40,262 nt of DNA from Lachnospiraceae bacterium (GTDB lineage: Bacteria > Bacillota > Clostridia > Lachnospirales > Lachnospiraceae): contig BLLW01000032.1 of NCBI GenBank assembly GCA_011959285.1, forward strand, positions 1 through 40,262, given 5' to 3'. Below, piece by piece: positions 32,069-40,262 of the stretch. Each line of letters opens with the position of its first letter. Position 1 is the first letter of the stretch. The notes under the pieces are model-generated. The model was not told where the DNA came from, searched no databases, and saw nothing but the letters and a program-made list of their open reading frames with translations. A program made the translations under genes and the position numbers.

Positions 32069-33199
32069 ATGAAAATGGATTTAACAGACCTGCGGGGGCA
32101 GCTGGATGAGATCGACGCTCAGATTGTGGCGTTGTATGAGAAGCGCATGGACATATGCGGTCAGGTAGCGGAGTATAAAATAGAAAACGGCAAAAAAGTA
32201 TTTGATAAGGCGCGGGAAGAAGAAAAGCTCCGCAAGGTAAAATCCCTCACCCACAATGAATTTAACAGTCACGGAATCGAAGAATTGTTTGAGCAGATCA
32301 TGTCGATTAGCCGTAAGCTGCAGTACCGTCTTTTGACGGAACATGGCAGTACGGGAAGACTTCCTTTTATCGGGGTGGACCATCTGGATGTGGGGAAGGC
32401 AAGAGTGGTGTTTCAGGGAGCAGAGGGGGCTTATTCCCAAGCAGCGATGATGCAGTACTTTGGGGATAAGGTGAACAGCTTTCATGTGGATACCTTTAGA
32501 GATGCGATGATTGCCATCGATGAAGGAAGCGCTGATTTTGCCGTGCTTCCCATAGAAAATTCTACGGCGGGAATCGTCAGTGAAATCTATGATCTTTTAG
32601 TGGAATTTGAGAATTATATTGTGGGAGAACAGATCATAAAGATCGAGCACTGCCTTATGGCGGTGCCTGGAACGAACATAGAAGATATCAAAACGGTCTA
32701 TTCTCATCCCCAGTCGCTGATGCAGTCGGCGCGGTTCTTAAAAGACTATAGCTGGCAGCAGATCAGCATGCAGAACAATGCTTTTGCCGCCCGCAAAGTG
32801 GCACAGGATGGGGACAGAGATCAGGCGGCGATTGCAAGCGCTTATGCGGCACAGCTTTATGGGCTTGATGTGCTGGTCCGGGGCGTAAATCAGTCCAGCA
32901 CCAATTCCACCCGTTTTATCATTGTGACCAATCAAAAGATTTTCCTTGAAAAGGCAGGGAAGGTGAGCATCTGTTTCGAGGTGCCCCACGAGAGCGGTTC
33001 TTTGTATCACATGCTTTCGCATTTCATTTATAACAACCTGAATATGAACAGGATTGAGAGCAGACCCATCGAGGGGAGAAACTGGGAATACCGCTTTTTC
33101 ATTGATTTTGACGGAAATCTGGCTGACAGCTCTGTGAAGAATGCGCTGCGGGGACTGCGGGAAGAGGCAAGAAACATGAAGATTTTGGGGAATTACTGA
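32069..33199 (+). CDS. pheA: Bifunctional chorismate mutase / prephenate dehydratase
   Basis: A 376-aa enzyme making phenylpyruvate for phenylalanine. Residues 1-90 are an AroQ chorismate mutase (LRGQLDEIDAQIVALYEKRMDICGQVAEYK). Residues ~110-290 are the dehydratase (VVFQGAEGAYSQAAMMQYFG, LPIENSTAGIVSEIYDLL, SSTNSTRFIIV). Residues ~298-376 are an ACT domain with the ESRP phenylalanine-binding motif, so feedback inhibition is expected. The DUF815 gene follows 29 nt later and may be co-transcribed. Confidence 0.95.
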   Translation: MKMDLTDLRGQLDEIDAQIVALYEKRMDICGQVAEYKIENGKKVFDKAREEEKLRKVKSLTHNEFNSHGIEELFEQIMSISRKLQYRLLTEHGSTGRLPFIGVDHLDVGKARVVFQGAEGAYSQAAMMQYFGDKVNSFHVDTFRDAMIAIDEGSADFAVLPIENSTAGIVSEIYDLLVEFENYIVGEQIIKIEHCLMAVPGTNIEDIKTVYSHPQSLMQSARFLKDYSWQQISMQNNAFAARKVAQDGDRDQAAIASAYAAQLYGLDVLVRGVNQSSTNSTRFIIVTNQKIFLEKAGKVSICFEVPHESGSLYHMLSHFIYNNLNMNRIESRPIEGRNWEYRFFIDFDGNLADSSVKNALRGLREEARNMKILGNY

Positions 33200-33228
33200 T
33201 AAACGGAAGAGGTTGGGATGGAGAAGCG

Positions 33229-34539
33229 ATGAGGGAACAGGAATTAATCGTATATAAAGATTTTCAAAAAGATGAGGGCAGGATTCTCTGTGACATGGTC
33301 TGGCTCATGGAGCACTTTAAGGATACTTACTATAACAGGGAAGATATGGCGGGGCTTTTGTATGAGTGTATTCACCGGCTCCTTGAGATGGCGGGAAATC
33401 ATGGATTCTATGGCAATCTGTGGCACTGCTATCTGTCCAATCTTCTGGTGAATAATGAGAACAGCTATAGCAGGGCATGTGAGATTCGGGGAAACGTGGA
33501 GGGAACCATCAACCGGGCAGTGCTTCATGATATTGTTATCTTTAAAGAGTTTTTTGATTATGATTTTACGGAAATGGCAGGAACCCTTGGTGTGGAAGGC
33601 GTTGACCTGATTACGGATTATGTGTGCAGTGACAGTGAGAGCAAAGTATATAACAGCCGAATCAGGGAAAGAATCTGTTCCCTGGCGGTTAAGTTCACTA
33701 AGGATCATACGCCGGATGAGATGAAGGATACGCTTACCGAGTTTTATAAGGACTATGGCGTAGGGAAATTCGGACTGCACAAGGCGTTTCGGGTGGCACA
33801 TGAGGGGGACGGTGTGCACATCGTTCCGATTCAGAACATTGCCCATGTATATCTGGACGACTTGGTGGGATATGAGATTCCCAAGCAGAAGCTGATAGAA
33901 AACACGGAAGCCTTCGTGGAGGGGAGAAAGGCAAACAATTGTCTCCTTTTTGGTGATGCGGGGACAGGCAAGTCTTCCAGTATCAAAGGGATTGCCAATG
34001 CGTATTATGACAAGGGACTCCGCATCATAGAAGTGTATAAGCATCAATTTCAGGATTTGAATGAGGTAATCACCCAGATTAAGAACAGGAATTACAAGTT
34101 CATTATTTACATGGATGATTTAAGTTTTGAGGATTTTGAAATTGAATATAAATATTTAAAGGCAGTGATAGAAGGCGGGCTGGAAAAAAAGCCTAAAAAT
34201 GTGCTGATTTATGCAACCTCCAACAGACGCCACCTGGTTCGTGAAAAGTTTTCGGATAAAGAAGATAGAAGAGACGACTTACACGCGGGGGACACCGTCC
34301 AGGAGAAACTCTCTTTGGTTTCCCGGTTTGGCGTTACCATCTTTTTTGCGGCGCCGGATAAAAAAGAGTTCCAGAATATCGTAAAGGTATTGGCAGAGCG
34401 TTATCATGTGACCATGCCGGAAGAAGAGCTCTTGCTGGAGGCAAATAAATGGGAGCTTGCCCACGGCGGACTTTCGGGAAGGTGTGCGCAGCAATTTATC
34501 GATTATTTACTTGGAAAGAGGGGAAATTTATGTCAGTAA
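33229..34539 (+). CDS. DUF815-family AAA ATPase
   Basis: A 436-aa ATPase of unknown role. A ~200-residue N-terminal helical region precedes the ATPase domain. Walker A is GDAGTGKSS (from ~242), Walker B IIYMDDLSFEDFE (~293), sensor 1 ATSNRRHLVREKFSD, and the SRFGVTIFF segment is typical of DUF815. The gene overlaps ppx by 10 nt, so it is tied to the polyphosphate genes, although no link between DUF815 and polyphosphate is established. It may remodel or load a partner. Confidence 0.85.
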   Translation: MREQELIVYKDFQKDEGRILCDMVWLMEHFKDTYYNREDMAGLLYECIHRLLEMAGNHGFYGNLWHCYLSNLLVNNENSYSRACEIRGNVEGTINRAVLHDIVIFKEFFDYDFTEMAGTLGVEGVDLITDYVCSDSESKVYNSRIRERICSLAVKFTKDHTPDEMKDTLTEFYKDYGVGKFGLHKAFRVAHEGDGVHIVPIQNIAHVYLDDLVGYEIPKQKLIENTEAFVEGRKANNCLLFGDAGTGKSSSIKGIANAYYDKGLRIIEVYKHQFQDLNEVITQIKNRNYKFIIYMDDLSFEDFEIEYKYLKAVIEGGLEKKPKNVLIYATSNRRHLVREKFSDKEDRRDDLHAGDTVQEKLSLVSRFGVTIFFAAPDKKEFQNIVKVLAERYHVTMPEEELLLEANKWELAHGGLSGRCAQQFIDYLLGKRGNLCQ

Positions 34540-36071
34540 AAACATTTGCGGCGATTGATGTGGGCTCTTATGAATTATCGATGAAAATCTTCGAGGTGTC
34601 GAAGGCAAGGGGGATGCGTGAAATCGACCATATCAGGCACAGCATCGATATGGGAACGGAAACCTATGGCATGGGCAAACTTTCCCATGACAGAGTGGAA
34701 GAGCTTTGCCGTGTGCTCAAGGAATATTCTGAGATTATGAAAGCGTATCAGGTAGCGGACTACAAAGCCTATGGAACCAGTGCCATAAGGGAATCCAAAA
34801 ACAGGGCGATCCTGTTAGACCAGATCGAACAGCGGACCGGCATACGGATCGATGTGCTGAGTAATTCGGAACAGCGTTTTCTGGATTACAAATCCATTGC
34901 CTTTCAGGGGGAAGGATTTCAGAAGATCATCGAAAACGGAACGGCGATTTTGGATATTGGAGGAGGAAGCATTCAGATTTCCCTGTTTGACAACGATACG
35001 CTGGTGTCCACGCAGAATATGAAGCTGGGGGTTTTAAGACTGCAGGAACGTCTGCATCATTTAGATGCCAGCATCAGCCATTATGAAATGCTGATTGGAG
35101 AGCTGGTAGAATCCCAGATTACAGTTTACAAAAAGCTTTATCTGAAGGATCGGGAGATTAAGAATATTATTGTTGTGGATGACTATATTTCCGCTATTGT
35201 AAAGCGGAGGGAGAATGGCAGCGCCATAAGAGGATTTGCAGATAAAAAGACGCTGGATCAATTTACCCAGAACTGCTGGAGCAAGAGCCTTTCAGAGCTG
35301 GCGCGGTTATTTGACATGCCGGAAGAGAATATGCCGCTTCTATTGATTTCCATGGTGCTTTTACGGAATATCATGAACAGTATGGGGGCGGAGCAGATTT
35401 GGGCGCCGGGCGTGACTTTGTGTGACGGTATCGCATATGAGTATGCGGAAAAGAATAAAATCATAGCATCGGCACATGATTTTGAGAAAGATATCATTGC
35501 CTGCGCCCAGAACATCAGTAAACGATACAGGGGCAGCAAGAAGCGGAGCGAGACATTGGAAGGAATTGCTCTTACCATTTTTGACAGTACAAAGAAGATT
35601 CATGGTCTTTGCAAAAGAGAACGGCTCCTTTTGCAGATTTCCACCATCCTTCATGACTGTGGGAAATACATCAGTTTAGTCAATTTAGGAGAATGCTCCT
35701 ACAGCATCATTATGGCAACGGAGATTATCGGTCTGTCCCATTTAGAGAGGGAAATCGTTGCCAATGTGGTGAAATATAATCATCTGGAGTTTGATTATTA
35801 CGAGATCAGGGGAAGCTTTAGCTCCCTTGACAATGATGCATACTTAAAGATTGCCAAGCTGACGGCAATCTTACGTCTCGCCAATGGGCTTGACAGAAGT
35901 CATAAGCAGAAATTCGGTAATATTAAAATTTCTTTAAAGGAAGACGAGCTGGCAATTACGGTGGACACAACTGAAGATATCACGCTGGAGAAGGGACTTT
36001 TCGGTGCTAGGGCGGATTTCTTTAGAGAAGTGTATAACATAAGACCCGTAATCAAAAGAAAACGTATGTAG
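34530..36071 (+). CDS. ppx: Ppx/GppA-family exopolyphosphatase
   Basis: A 513-aa enzyme that removes terminal phosphate from polyphosphate or pppGpp. An ASKHA-type N-terminus (AAIDVGSYELSMKIF) and the second phosphate loop LDIGGGSIQISLF are followed by a C-terminal HD-like domain (LHDCGKYISL, VKYNHLEFDYYE, ANGLDRSHKQ). The first loop has Tyr-Glu-Leu where relatives usually have Asn-Ser/Thr. ATG 34530 has GAGGGGAAA upstream. The next gene makes polyphosphate, so the two opposing enzymes share an operon. Confidence 0.9.
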   Translation: MSVKTFAAIDVGSYELSMKIFEVSKARGMREIDHIRHSIDMGTETYGMGKLSHDRVEELCRVLKEYSEIMKAYQVADYKAYGTSAIRESKNRAILLDQIEQRTGIRIDVLSNSEQRFLDYKSIAFQGEGFQKIIENGTAILDIGGGSIQISLFDNDTLVSTQNMKLGVLRLQERLHHLDASISHYEMLIGELVESQITVYKKLYLKDREIKNIIVVDDYISAIVKRRENGSAIRGFADKKTLDQFTQNCWSKSLSELARLFDMPEENMPLLLISMVLLRNIMNSMGAEQIWAPGVTLCDGIAYEYAEKNKIIASAHDFEKDIIACAQNISKRYRGSKKRSETLEGIALTIFDSTKKIHGLCKRERLLLQISTILHDCGKYISLVNLGECSYSIIMATEIIGLSHLEREIVANVVKYNHLEFDYYEIRGSFSSLDNDAYLKIAKLTAILRLANGLDRSHKQKFGNIKISLKEDELAITVDTTEDITLEKGLFGARADFFREVYNIRPVIKRKRM

Positions 36072-36107
36072 GAAATATTTAGAAACAAAACGAGGAGGAT
36101 TCGCATA

Positions 36108-38237
36108 ATGAGTAAATCCAGATATGATGACCCAGAGTTTTATTGCAACAGGGAACTGAGCTGGATCTTGTTTGATAAAAGAGTGTTGAGTGAGGCAAGA
36201 GATAAAAGTAATCCTTTGTTTGAGCGGCTGAAATTTTTAAGTATTACAGCCTCCAATTTGGATGAATTTTTTATGGTCAGGGTGGCATCCCTAAAAGATA
36301 TGGTCAATGCTGATTATACAAAGCCGGATATTGCCGGAATGACTCCAACGGAGCAGCTTGAAATGCTCAATCAGGAGACCCATGAACTTGTATCTCAGCA
36401 GTATTACACATATAATAGGGCAATCATCCCCCAGCTGTCAGTCAATGGGTTAAAGGTTATAGGGCGTCATGAAGACCTGTCAAATGAAGAAGCAGCATTT
36501 GTGGATCACTATTATGAAGAAAATGTGTATCCTGTATTGACACCTATGGCGGTGGATTCTTCACGTCCATTTCCATTGATTCGGAATAAAACGCTTAATA
36601 TAGGCGCGCTTGTAAAAAAGAAGGAAGGCGATGGCAGTCTGGAATTTGCCACTGTGCAGGTGCCTAGTGTGCTTTCAAGGATTGTGCAGATTCCCTCTGC
36701 TATTGATCAGGAGACGACGGTGATTTTGCTTGAAGAAATCATAGAAAGAAATATACACAAACTCTTTCTCAACTATGATATTGTCTGCTCCTATCCTTTC
36801 CGCATTATGCGGAATGCGGATCTTTCCATAGAGGAGGATGAGGCGGAAGACCTGCTTCAGGAAATTGAAAGGCAGCTGAAAAAAAGACAGTGGGGGCAGG
36901 TAATCCGTCTTGAGGTGGAGGAAGGAATAGACGACCGGCTTCTTGATATCATAGAAAAAGAACTGCATGTAGCGAATGAGGATATCTATAGGATAGATGG
37001 ACCGCTGGATCTAACTTTTTTAATGAAAATGTATGGGCTTCCCGGTTTCGATCATTTGAAGGAAAAAACATATGCAGGTCCCCAGCCAGTGGTGGATTTT
37101 CCAGCAGAATACGATATTTTTGAGGTTATCAGGCAAAAGGACAGGATGTTATTCCATCCCTATGAGTCTTTTGCACCTGTGGTTGAATTTATTCGGCAGG
37201 CAGCGAAAGATACAGATGTGCTTGCCATCAAGCAGACGCTCTATCGGGTCAGCGGCAATTCTCCCATTATTGCAGCCCTTGCTCAGGCAGCAGAAAACGG
37301 AAAGCAGGTTTCTGTGCTGGTAGAATTGAAGGCAAGGTTTGACGAGGAAAATAATATTGTGTGGGCAAAGATGTTGGAAAAGGCAGGATGCCACGTAATT
37401 TATGGACTGGTGGGATTAAAGACGCACAGCAAGATTACCCTGGTGGTGAGAAGGGAAGAGGACGGAATCAGGCGGTATGTGCATCTCGGAACAGGAAATT
37501 ATAATGACGCAACGGCAAAACTTTATACGGATATAGGACTCTTTACCTGCTCGCCGTCTATTGGAGAGGATGCAACAGCAGTATTTAATATGCTTTCCGG
37601 TTATTCAGAGCCTCTTGGATGGAATAAGTTATCCTTAGCGCCGCTTTGGCTGAAAGACAGGTTTTTATTTCTGATTGGAAGGGAAAAAGAAAATGCCCTT
37701 GCGGGAAAAGGCAGTCACATCATTGCCAAGATGAATAGTCTGTGTGATAAGGATGTAATAGAGGCCCTTTATGAAGCAGCAGCGGCAGGGGTGAAGATCG
37801 AGTTGATCGTGAGGGGAATCTGCTGTCTGAAGACGGGACTTTCGGGAATTGGAGATAGAATCAGCGTCCGTTCTATCGTGGGGAATTTTTTAGAGCACAG
37901 CCGTATCTTTTACTTTGAAAATGACGGTAAACCGGAATATTATTGTGCAAGCGCCGACTGGATGCCTAGAAATTTGGAGCGGCGAGTGGAAATTATGTTC
38001 CCGGTAGACCAGCCCCAGCTGCAGAAAAGACTGATGACCATATTGAATATGCAGCTTCGGGATACGGTAAAGGCGCATATATTGATGGCGGACGGTACTT
38101 ACGAAAAAGTTGATAAGAGAGGAAAGGGATCGTTTAATTCACAGCTGGAATTTTGCCATATGGCAGTGGAAGCGGTAAGGATGCAGAAGCATCAGGTGAA
38201 CAACAGAGTATTTATCCCGGAGATGCACCATGAATAA
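36108..38237 (+). CDS. ppk1: Polyphosphate kinase 1
   Basis: A 709-aa enzyme that polymerises the terminal phosphate of ATP into polyphosphate and can run in reverse. The N-terminal domain (FYCNRELSWILFDKRVLSEA), the head domain and the two PLD-like C domains are complete. H440 in LKTHSKITL is the expected phospho-histidine (H435 in E. coli) and H597 in LEHSRIFYF the second (H592). VHLGTGNYNDATAKLYTD is typical. It follows ppx by 36 nt and overlaps maf by 8 nt. Confidence 0.96.
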   Translation: MSKSRYDDPEFYCNRELSWILFDKRVLSEARDKSNPLFERLKFLSITASNLDEFFMVRVASLKDMVNADYTKPDIAGMTPTEQLEMLNQETHELVSQQYYTYNRAIIPQLSVNGLKVIGRHEDLSNEEAAFVDHYYEENVYPVLTPMAVDSSRPFPLIRNKTLNIGALVKKKEGDGSLEFATVQVPSVLSRIVQIPSAIDQETTVILLEEIIERNIHKLFLNYDIVCSYPFRIMRNADLSIEEDEAEDLLQEIERQLKKRQWGQVIRLEVEEGIDDRLLDIIEKELHVANEDIYRIDGPLDLTFLMKMYGLPGFDHLKEKTYAGPQPVVDFPAEYDIFEVIRQKDRMLFHPYESFAPVVEFIRQAAKDTDVLAIKQTLYRVSGNSPIIAALAQAAENGKQVSVLVELKARFDEENNIVWAKMLEKAGCHVIYGLVGLKTHSKITLVVRREEDGIRRYVHLGTGNYNDATAKLYTDIGLFTCSPSIGEDATAVFNMLSGYSEPLGWNKLSLAPLWLKDRFLFLIGREKENALAGKGSHIIAKMNSLCDKDVIEALYEAAAAGVKIELIVRGICCLKTGLSGIGDRISVRSIVGNFLEHSRIFYFENDGKPEYYCASADWMPRNLERRVEIMFPVDQPQLQKRLMTILNMQLRDTVKAHILMADGTYEKVDKRGKGSFNSQLEFCHMAVEAVRMQKHQVNNRVFIPEMHHE

Positions 38238-38811
38238 AATCATACTTGCTTCCGCCTCACCGAGGCGGCGGGAGCTGCTTGAACAGATTGGAATGACATT
38301 TGAAGTCATTCCAAGCAATATAGAAGAAAGGACAAAAAGCCATATTCCCTGTGAGATGGTCATGGAACTTTCTTGCATGAAAGCTATGGATATTTTTGAA
38401 AAACTGCCCTCAGAAAAGCGTGAGTCTGCAATTGTGGTGGGGGCAGATACTGTGGTAGCCTTAGATGAACGCATTATGGGAAAACCCTCTGATGAAAAAG
38501 AGGCACAGGAAATGCTGTCTCTTTTGCAGGGAAAGACGCATCAGGTCTATACAGGGGTAACGATGGTCTGGCAGAAAAATGGACAGCCGCCGTTAAAACG
38601 CACATTTTACGAAAAGACGGATGTAAGCATGTATCCTATGAGCCGAGAGGAGATTCGACGTTATGTTGAGACAGGTGAGCCCATGGATAAAGCCGGTGCA
38701 TATGCTATACAGGGGAAATGTGCCGCATTCATAAGGGAAATCTGTGGAGACTTTTATAATGTGGTCGGACTTCCTGTAGGAAGGCTTTGTCAGGAAATAA
38801 AAAATAAATGA
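38230..38811 (+). CDS. maf: Maf-family nucleotide pyrophosphatase
   Basis: A 193-aa house-cleaning enzyme that hydrolyses non-canonical or excess NTPs such as dTTP/UTP. SASPRRRELLEQ, GADTVVALD, GKTHQVYTGV, and DKAGAYAIQGKCAAFI are intact. It overlaps the end of ppk1, so it is the fourth gene of the polyphosphate operon. Confidence 0.94.
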   Translation: MNKIILASASPRRRELLEQIGMTFEVIPSNIEERTKSHIPCEMVMELSCMKAMDIFEKLPSEKRESAIVVGADTVVALDERIMGKPSDEKEAQEMLSLLQGKTHQVYTGVTMVWQKNGQPPLKRTFYEKTDVSMYPMSREEIRRYVETGEPMDKAGAYAIQGKCAAFIREICGDFYNVVGLPVGRLCQEIKNK

Positions 38812-38826
38812 TAAGGATTATAAGTC

Positions 38827-39624
38827 ATGATTAGACTGATTGTATCAGATATAGACGGAACGCTGATTCAGGATTCTACGCCGGATTTGTATCCGGAAAT
38901 GGTGGAAACGATTAAAAAATTAAAGGATAAGGGCATCTTGTTTTGCGCCGCCAGTGGGAGGCAGTATGCAAGCATTAAAAATGTTTTCCGTGATGTATCA
39001 GAAGACATTGCATATATTGCGGAAAACGGAGCACATATCCGTTACAAGCATGAAAATATTTCTGTAACGCCCATGAGGAAGGAGCATATAGAGGGGATTA
39101 TGAAAATGCTGCGTCCCTATTATGGGGAGTGCGAGGTGTATGTTTCTACGCCGATGGGAGGTTTGATTGAAAGTAAGAATAAGGATTTTATCGATTTAAT
39201 TACTAACGGATATCATAACTCCTTTAGATGGGTTGAAGACGTGCTTGTGGAGAAAGAAGAAATTATTAAAATCGCCGTTTACCGTAAAGAGAGCGTCCGC
39301 CATTTAGGGGAAAGCATTTTTATACCGTCATGGGAAAAGCAGGTTAAAGCGTGTATGGCGGGGGACGAATGGGTAGATTTTATGGATTTGTCGGTGGATA
39401 AGGGCAATGGGCTCAAATTACTGGCAAAATATCTTGGAATCAAGAAAGAAGAGATTATGGCTTTTGGCGATAATGATAATGACATAGGTATGATGTTGAC
39501 GGCAGGAGAAAGTTATGCTGTAGATACGGCAACGCAGGCTGTAAAGGAAGCAGCAGGGAAGATTTGTCCCGGATGGAGAGAAAAGGGTGTTTATCAAATG
39601 ATAAATGCAAAAATTTTTTCATAG
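38827..39624 (+). CDS. Cof-type HAD phosphatase
   Basis: A 265-aa phosphatase of the HAD superfamily, type IIB cap. Motif I SDIDGTL (nucleophile D8, acid D10), motif II AASGRQY, motif III Lys in DKGNGLKLL, motif IV FGDNDNDIGM. Typical substrates are sugar phosphates or flavin-type phosphates; none can be chosen here. It lies 15 nt after maf. Confidence 0.92.
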   Translation: MIRLIVSDIDGTLIQDSTPDLYPEMVETIKKLKDKGILFCAASGRQYASIKNVFRDVSEDIAYIAENGAHIRYKHENISVTPMRKEHIEGIMKMLRPYYGECEVYVSTPMGGLIESKNKDFIDLITNGYHNSFRWVEDVLVEKEEIIKIAVYRKESVRHLGESIFIPSWEKQVKACMAGDEWVDFMDLSVDKGNGLKLLAKYLGIKKEEIMAFGDNDNDIGMMLTAGESYAVDTATQAVKEAAGKICPGWREKGVYQMINAKIFS

Positions 39625-39627
39625 GTA

Positions 39628-39657
39628 TTGACTTAATGTGAGTCGATACAGCATAAT
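39628..39657 (+). promoter_or_regulatory. Possible promoter of the acidic protein gene
   Basis: TTGACT (39628-39633), 18 bp, CATAAT (39652-39657). GACT and AGTC flank a 7-bp gap (39630-39644). Confidence 0.45.
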
Positions 39658-39695
39658 AATATTACCAATTAGATTTTGTCAAAGGAGAATGGGGT

Positions 39696-39962
39696 ATGCA
39701 TGAATTTGATGATGCGGTATTGCAGTGCTTTTTAGACAATCAGGGGCAATTGTTCCCGGAGGAAGATGTGGCTTCCAATCTGGAGGAAGCAGAGTCATTT
39801 TTGGAAGAATGCCTTGCTGTGGTAGTGAATTCGGTTGAGGAGGTTTGGGAATTTTTTGAAGAGGAAGGCGTTGATGTAGACGGTGCCAGAGGTGAAGAAA
39901 TTCTTGAAGCCGATGAAGTTTTTGACATTGGAGACGGAAGATATCTGATTGTCGAGGGATAG
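39696..39962 (+). CDS. Very acidic small protein of unknown function
   Basis: An 88-aa protein with 28 Asp/Glu, two Arg and no Lys. It is mostly predicted helix in the first 55 residues, then a short beta-like end (DIGDGRYLIVEG). No signal peptide or helix long enough for a membrane. AAAGGAGAATGGGGT before the ATG is a strong ribosome site, and the coding pattern is convincing. No named family was recognised. Two Cys (C11, C39) are present. Confidence 0.7.
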   Translation: MHEFDDAVLQCFLDNQGQLFPEEDVASNLEEAESFLEECLAVVVNSVEEVWEFFEEEGVDVDGARGEEILEADEVFDIGDGRYLIVEG

Positions 39963-40001
39963 CGCTGAAGGGTTAATTGAATCATGAAGGAAATTACTTA
40001 C

Positions 40002-40048
40002 GAAAAGCCTTCAAAACAGTAATTATGTTACTGTTTTGAAGGCTTTTC
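40002..40048. terminator. Perfect 21-bp hairpin
   Basis: Arms 40002-40022 and 40028-40048 are perfectly complementary with a 5-nt loop. The right arm ends in CTTTTC and the left arm begins with GAAAAG, so it can stop transcription from both sides. The last 214 nt of the window after it hold no gene I can support. Confidence 0.8.
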
Positions 40049-40262
40049 TATTTCTATAAGCTGGCGCGCAATCATAGTAGCATTTTTCATAGAATTTCCA
40101 GATTTACGAAAAGAAACAAAAAAGTAAAAAATACGTAACTTATGTAGCAAAAATCACTATATGAACTATATTACAACTTTGGAAAAGAGTCAAGTGTGTA
40201 TTTAAAATTACAGCTTTGAAAGGTAAATTCTTTTATAGCCTGCCCGGGCACCTCAAATTTTT

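Noticed and set aside
31890-32069. T-box or leader peptide for pheA
   Set aside because: No T-box sequence and no Phe-rich short frame; only a simple promoter is visible.
33244-34047. 267-codon minus-strand frame inside the DUF815 gene
   Set aside because: The DUF815 frame has Walker motifs; the antisense frame has no ribosome site or known motif.
1-40262. CRISPR array, tRNA, rRNA or complete insertion sequence
   Set aside because: No regularly spaced long repeats, no cloverleaf-like CCA-ended segments and no transposase frames were seen by reading.

Overview
The window looks like chromosomal DNA of a Gram-positive gut Clostridium, most likely a Lachnospiraceae member. This rests on strong AGGAGG-type ribosome binding sites, frequent TTG/GTG starts, TTGACA/TATAAT promoters, and lineage-typical genes (DUF6472, DUF5050, the PyrB+PyrI pair, a fused FolB-FolK). 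No rRNA, tRNA, transposase, integrase or CRISPR array was seen. The genus is inference, since no search was possible.

Region 1-8.4 kb is AT-rich accessory DNA. It starts inside a VanS-type kinase, followed by a reduced VanG cluster (D-Ala:D-Ser ligase plus a soluble racemase, no VanXY between them) behind three 11-bp-phased VanR-like half-sites. Next come a Phd/RelE-type toxin-antitoxin pair whose toxin gene runs about 160 nt into a convergent hydroxyacid dehydrogenase gene, a PadR regulator with a perfect operator palindrome, a small ABC exporter, and a LytTR/DUF3021 pair. The PadR and DUF3021 genes end in the same ~40-nt sequence, which suggests a rearrangement.

Region 8.4-16 kb holds an alanine/glycine:sodium symporter, a double-HD (HD-GYP) protein, endonuclease III, a zinc/cadmium efflux operon (ArsR regulator, free HMA protein, P-type ATPase) and a TetR/flavoprotein pair. 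The ArsR and TetR operators are nearly identical palindromes. Region 16-16.8 kb contains three broken genes: an EamA transporter with an internal deletion, a GNAT 5' piece, and a middle piece of an AAC(6')-like acetyltransferase.

Region 16.8-22 kb is the most striking. An operon (secreted VCBS-type protein, OmpR/PhoB-type response regulator, histidine kinase, membrane-anchored protein) is followed by a cell-wall amidase. Six TGATG half-sites in exact 11-bp phase precede the amidase, and two copies in the same phase, at the same distance from a -10 box, precede the operon. This predicts one autoregulated envelope regulon.

Region 22-31 kb has rubrerythrin, a VanZ-like protein, pyrBI with a terminator directly in front of it, a nitroreductase, a PH-domain protein, a CmpB-type membrane protein and a folate operon (folC, folE, an HD phosphohydrolase, folP, folBK, DUF6472). 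The HD protein sits where the unassigned dihydroneopterin triphosphate dephosphorylation step would be expected. Region 31-40 kb carries DUF5050, pheA, a DUF815 AAA ATPase overlapping ppx, then ppk1, maf, a Cof-type HAD phosphatase and a very acidic small protein, ending in a 21-bp perfect hairpin.
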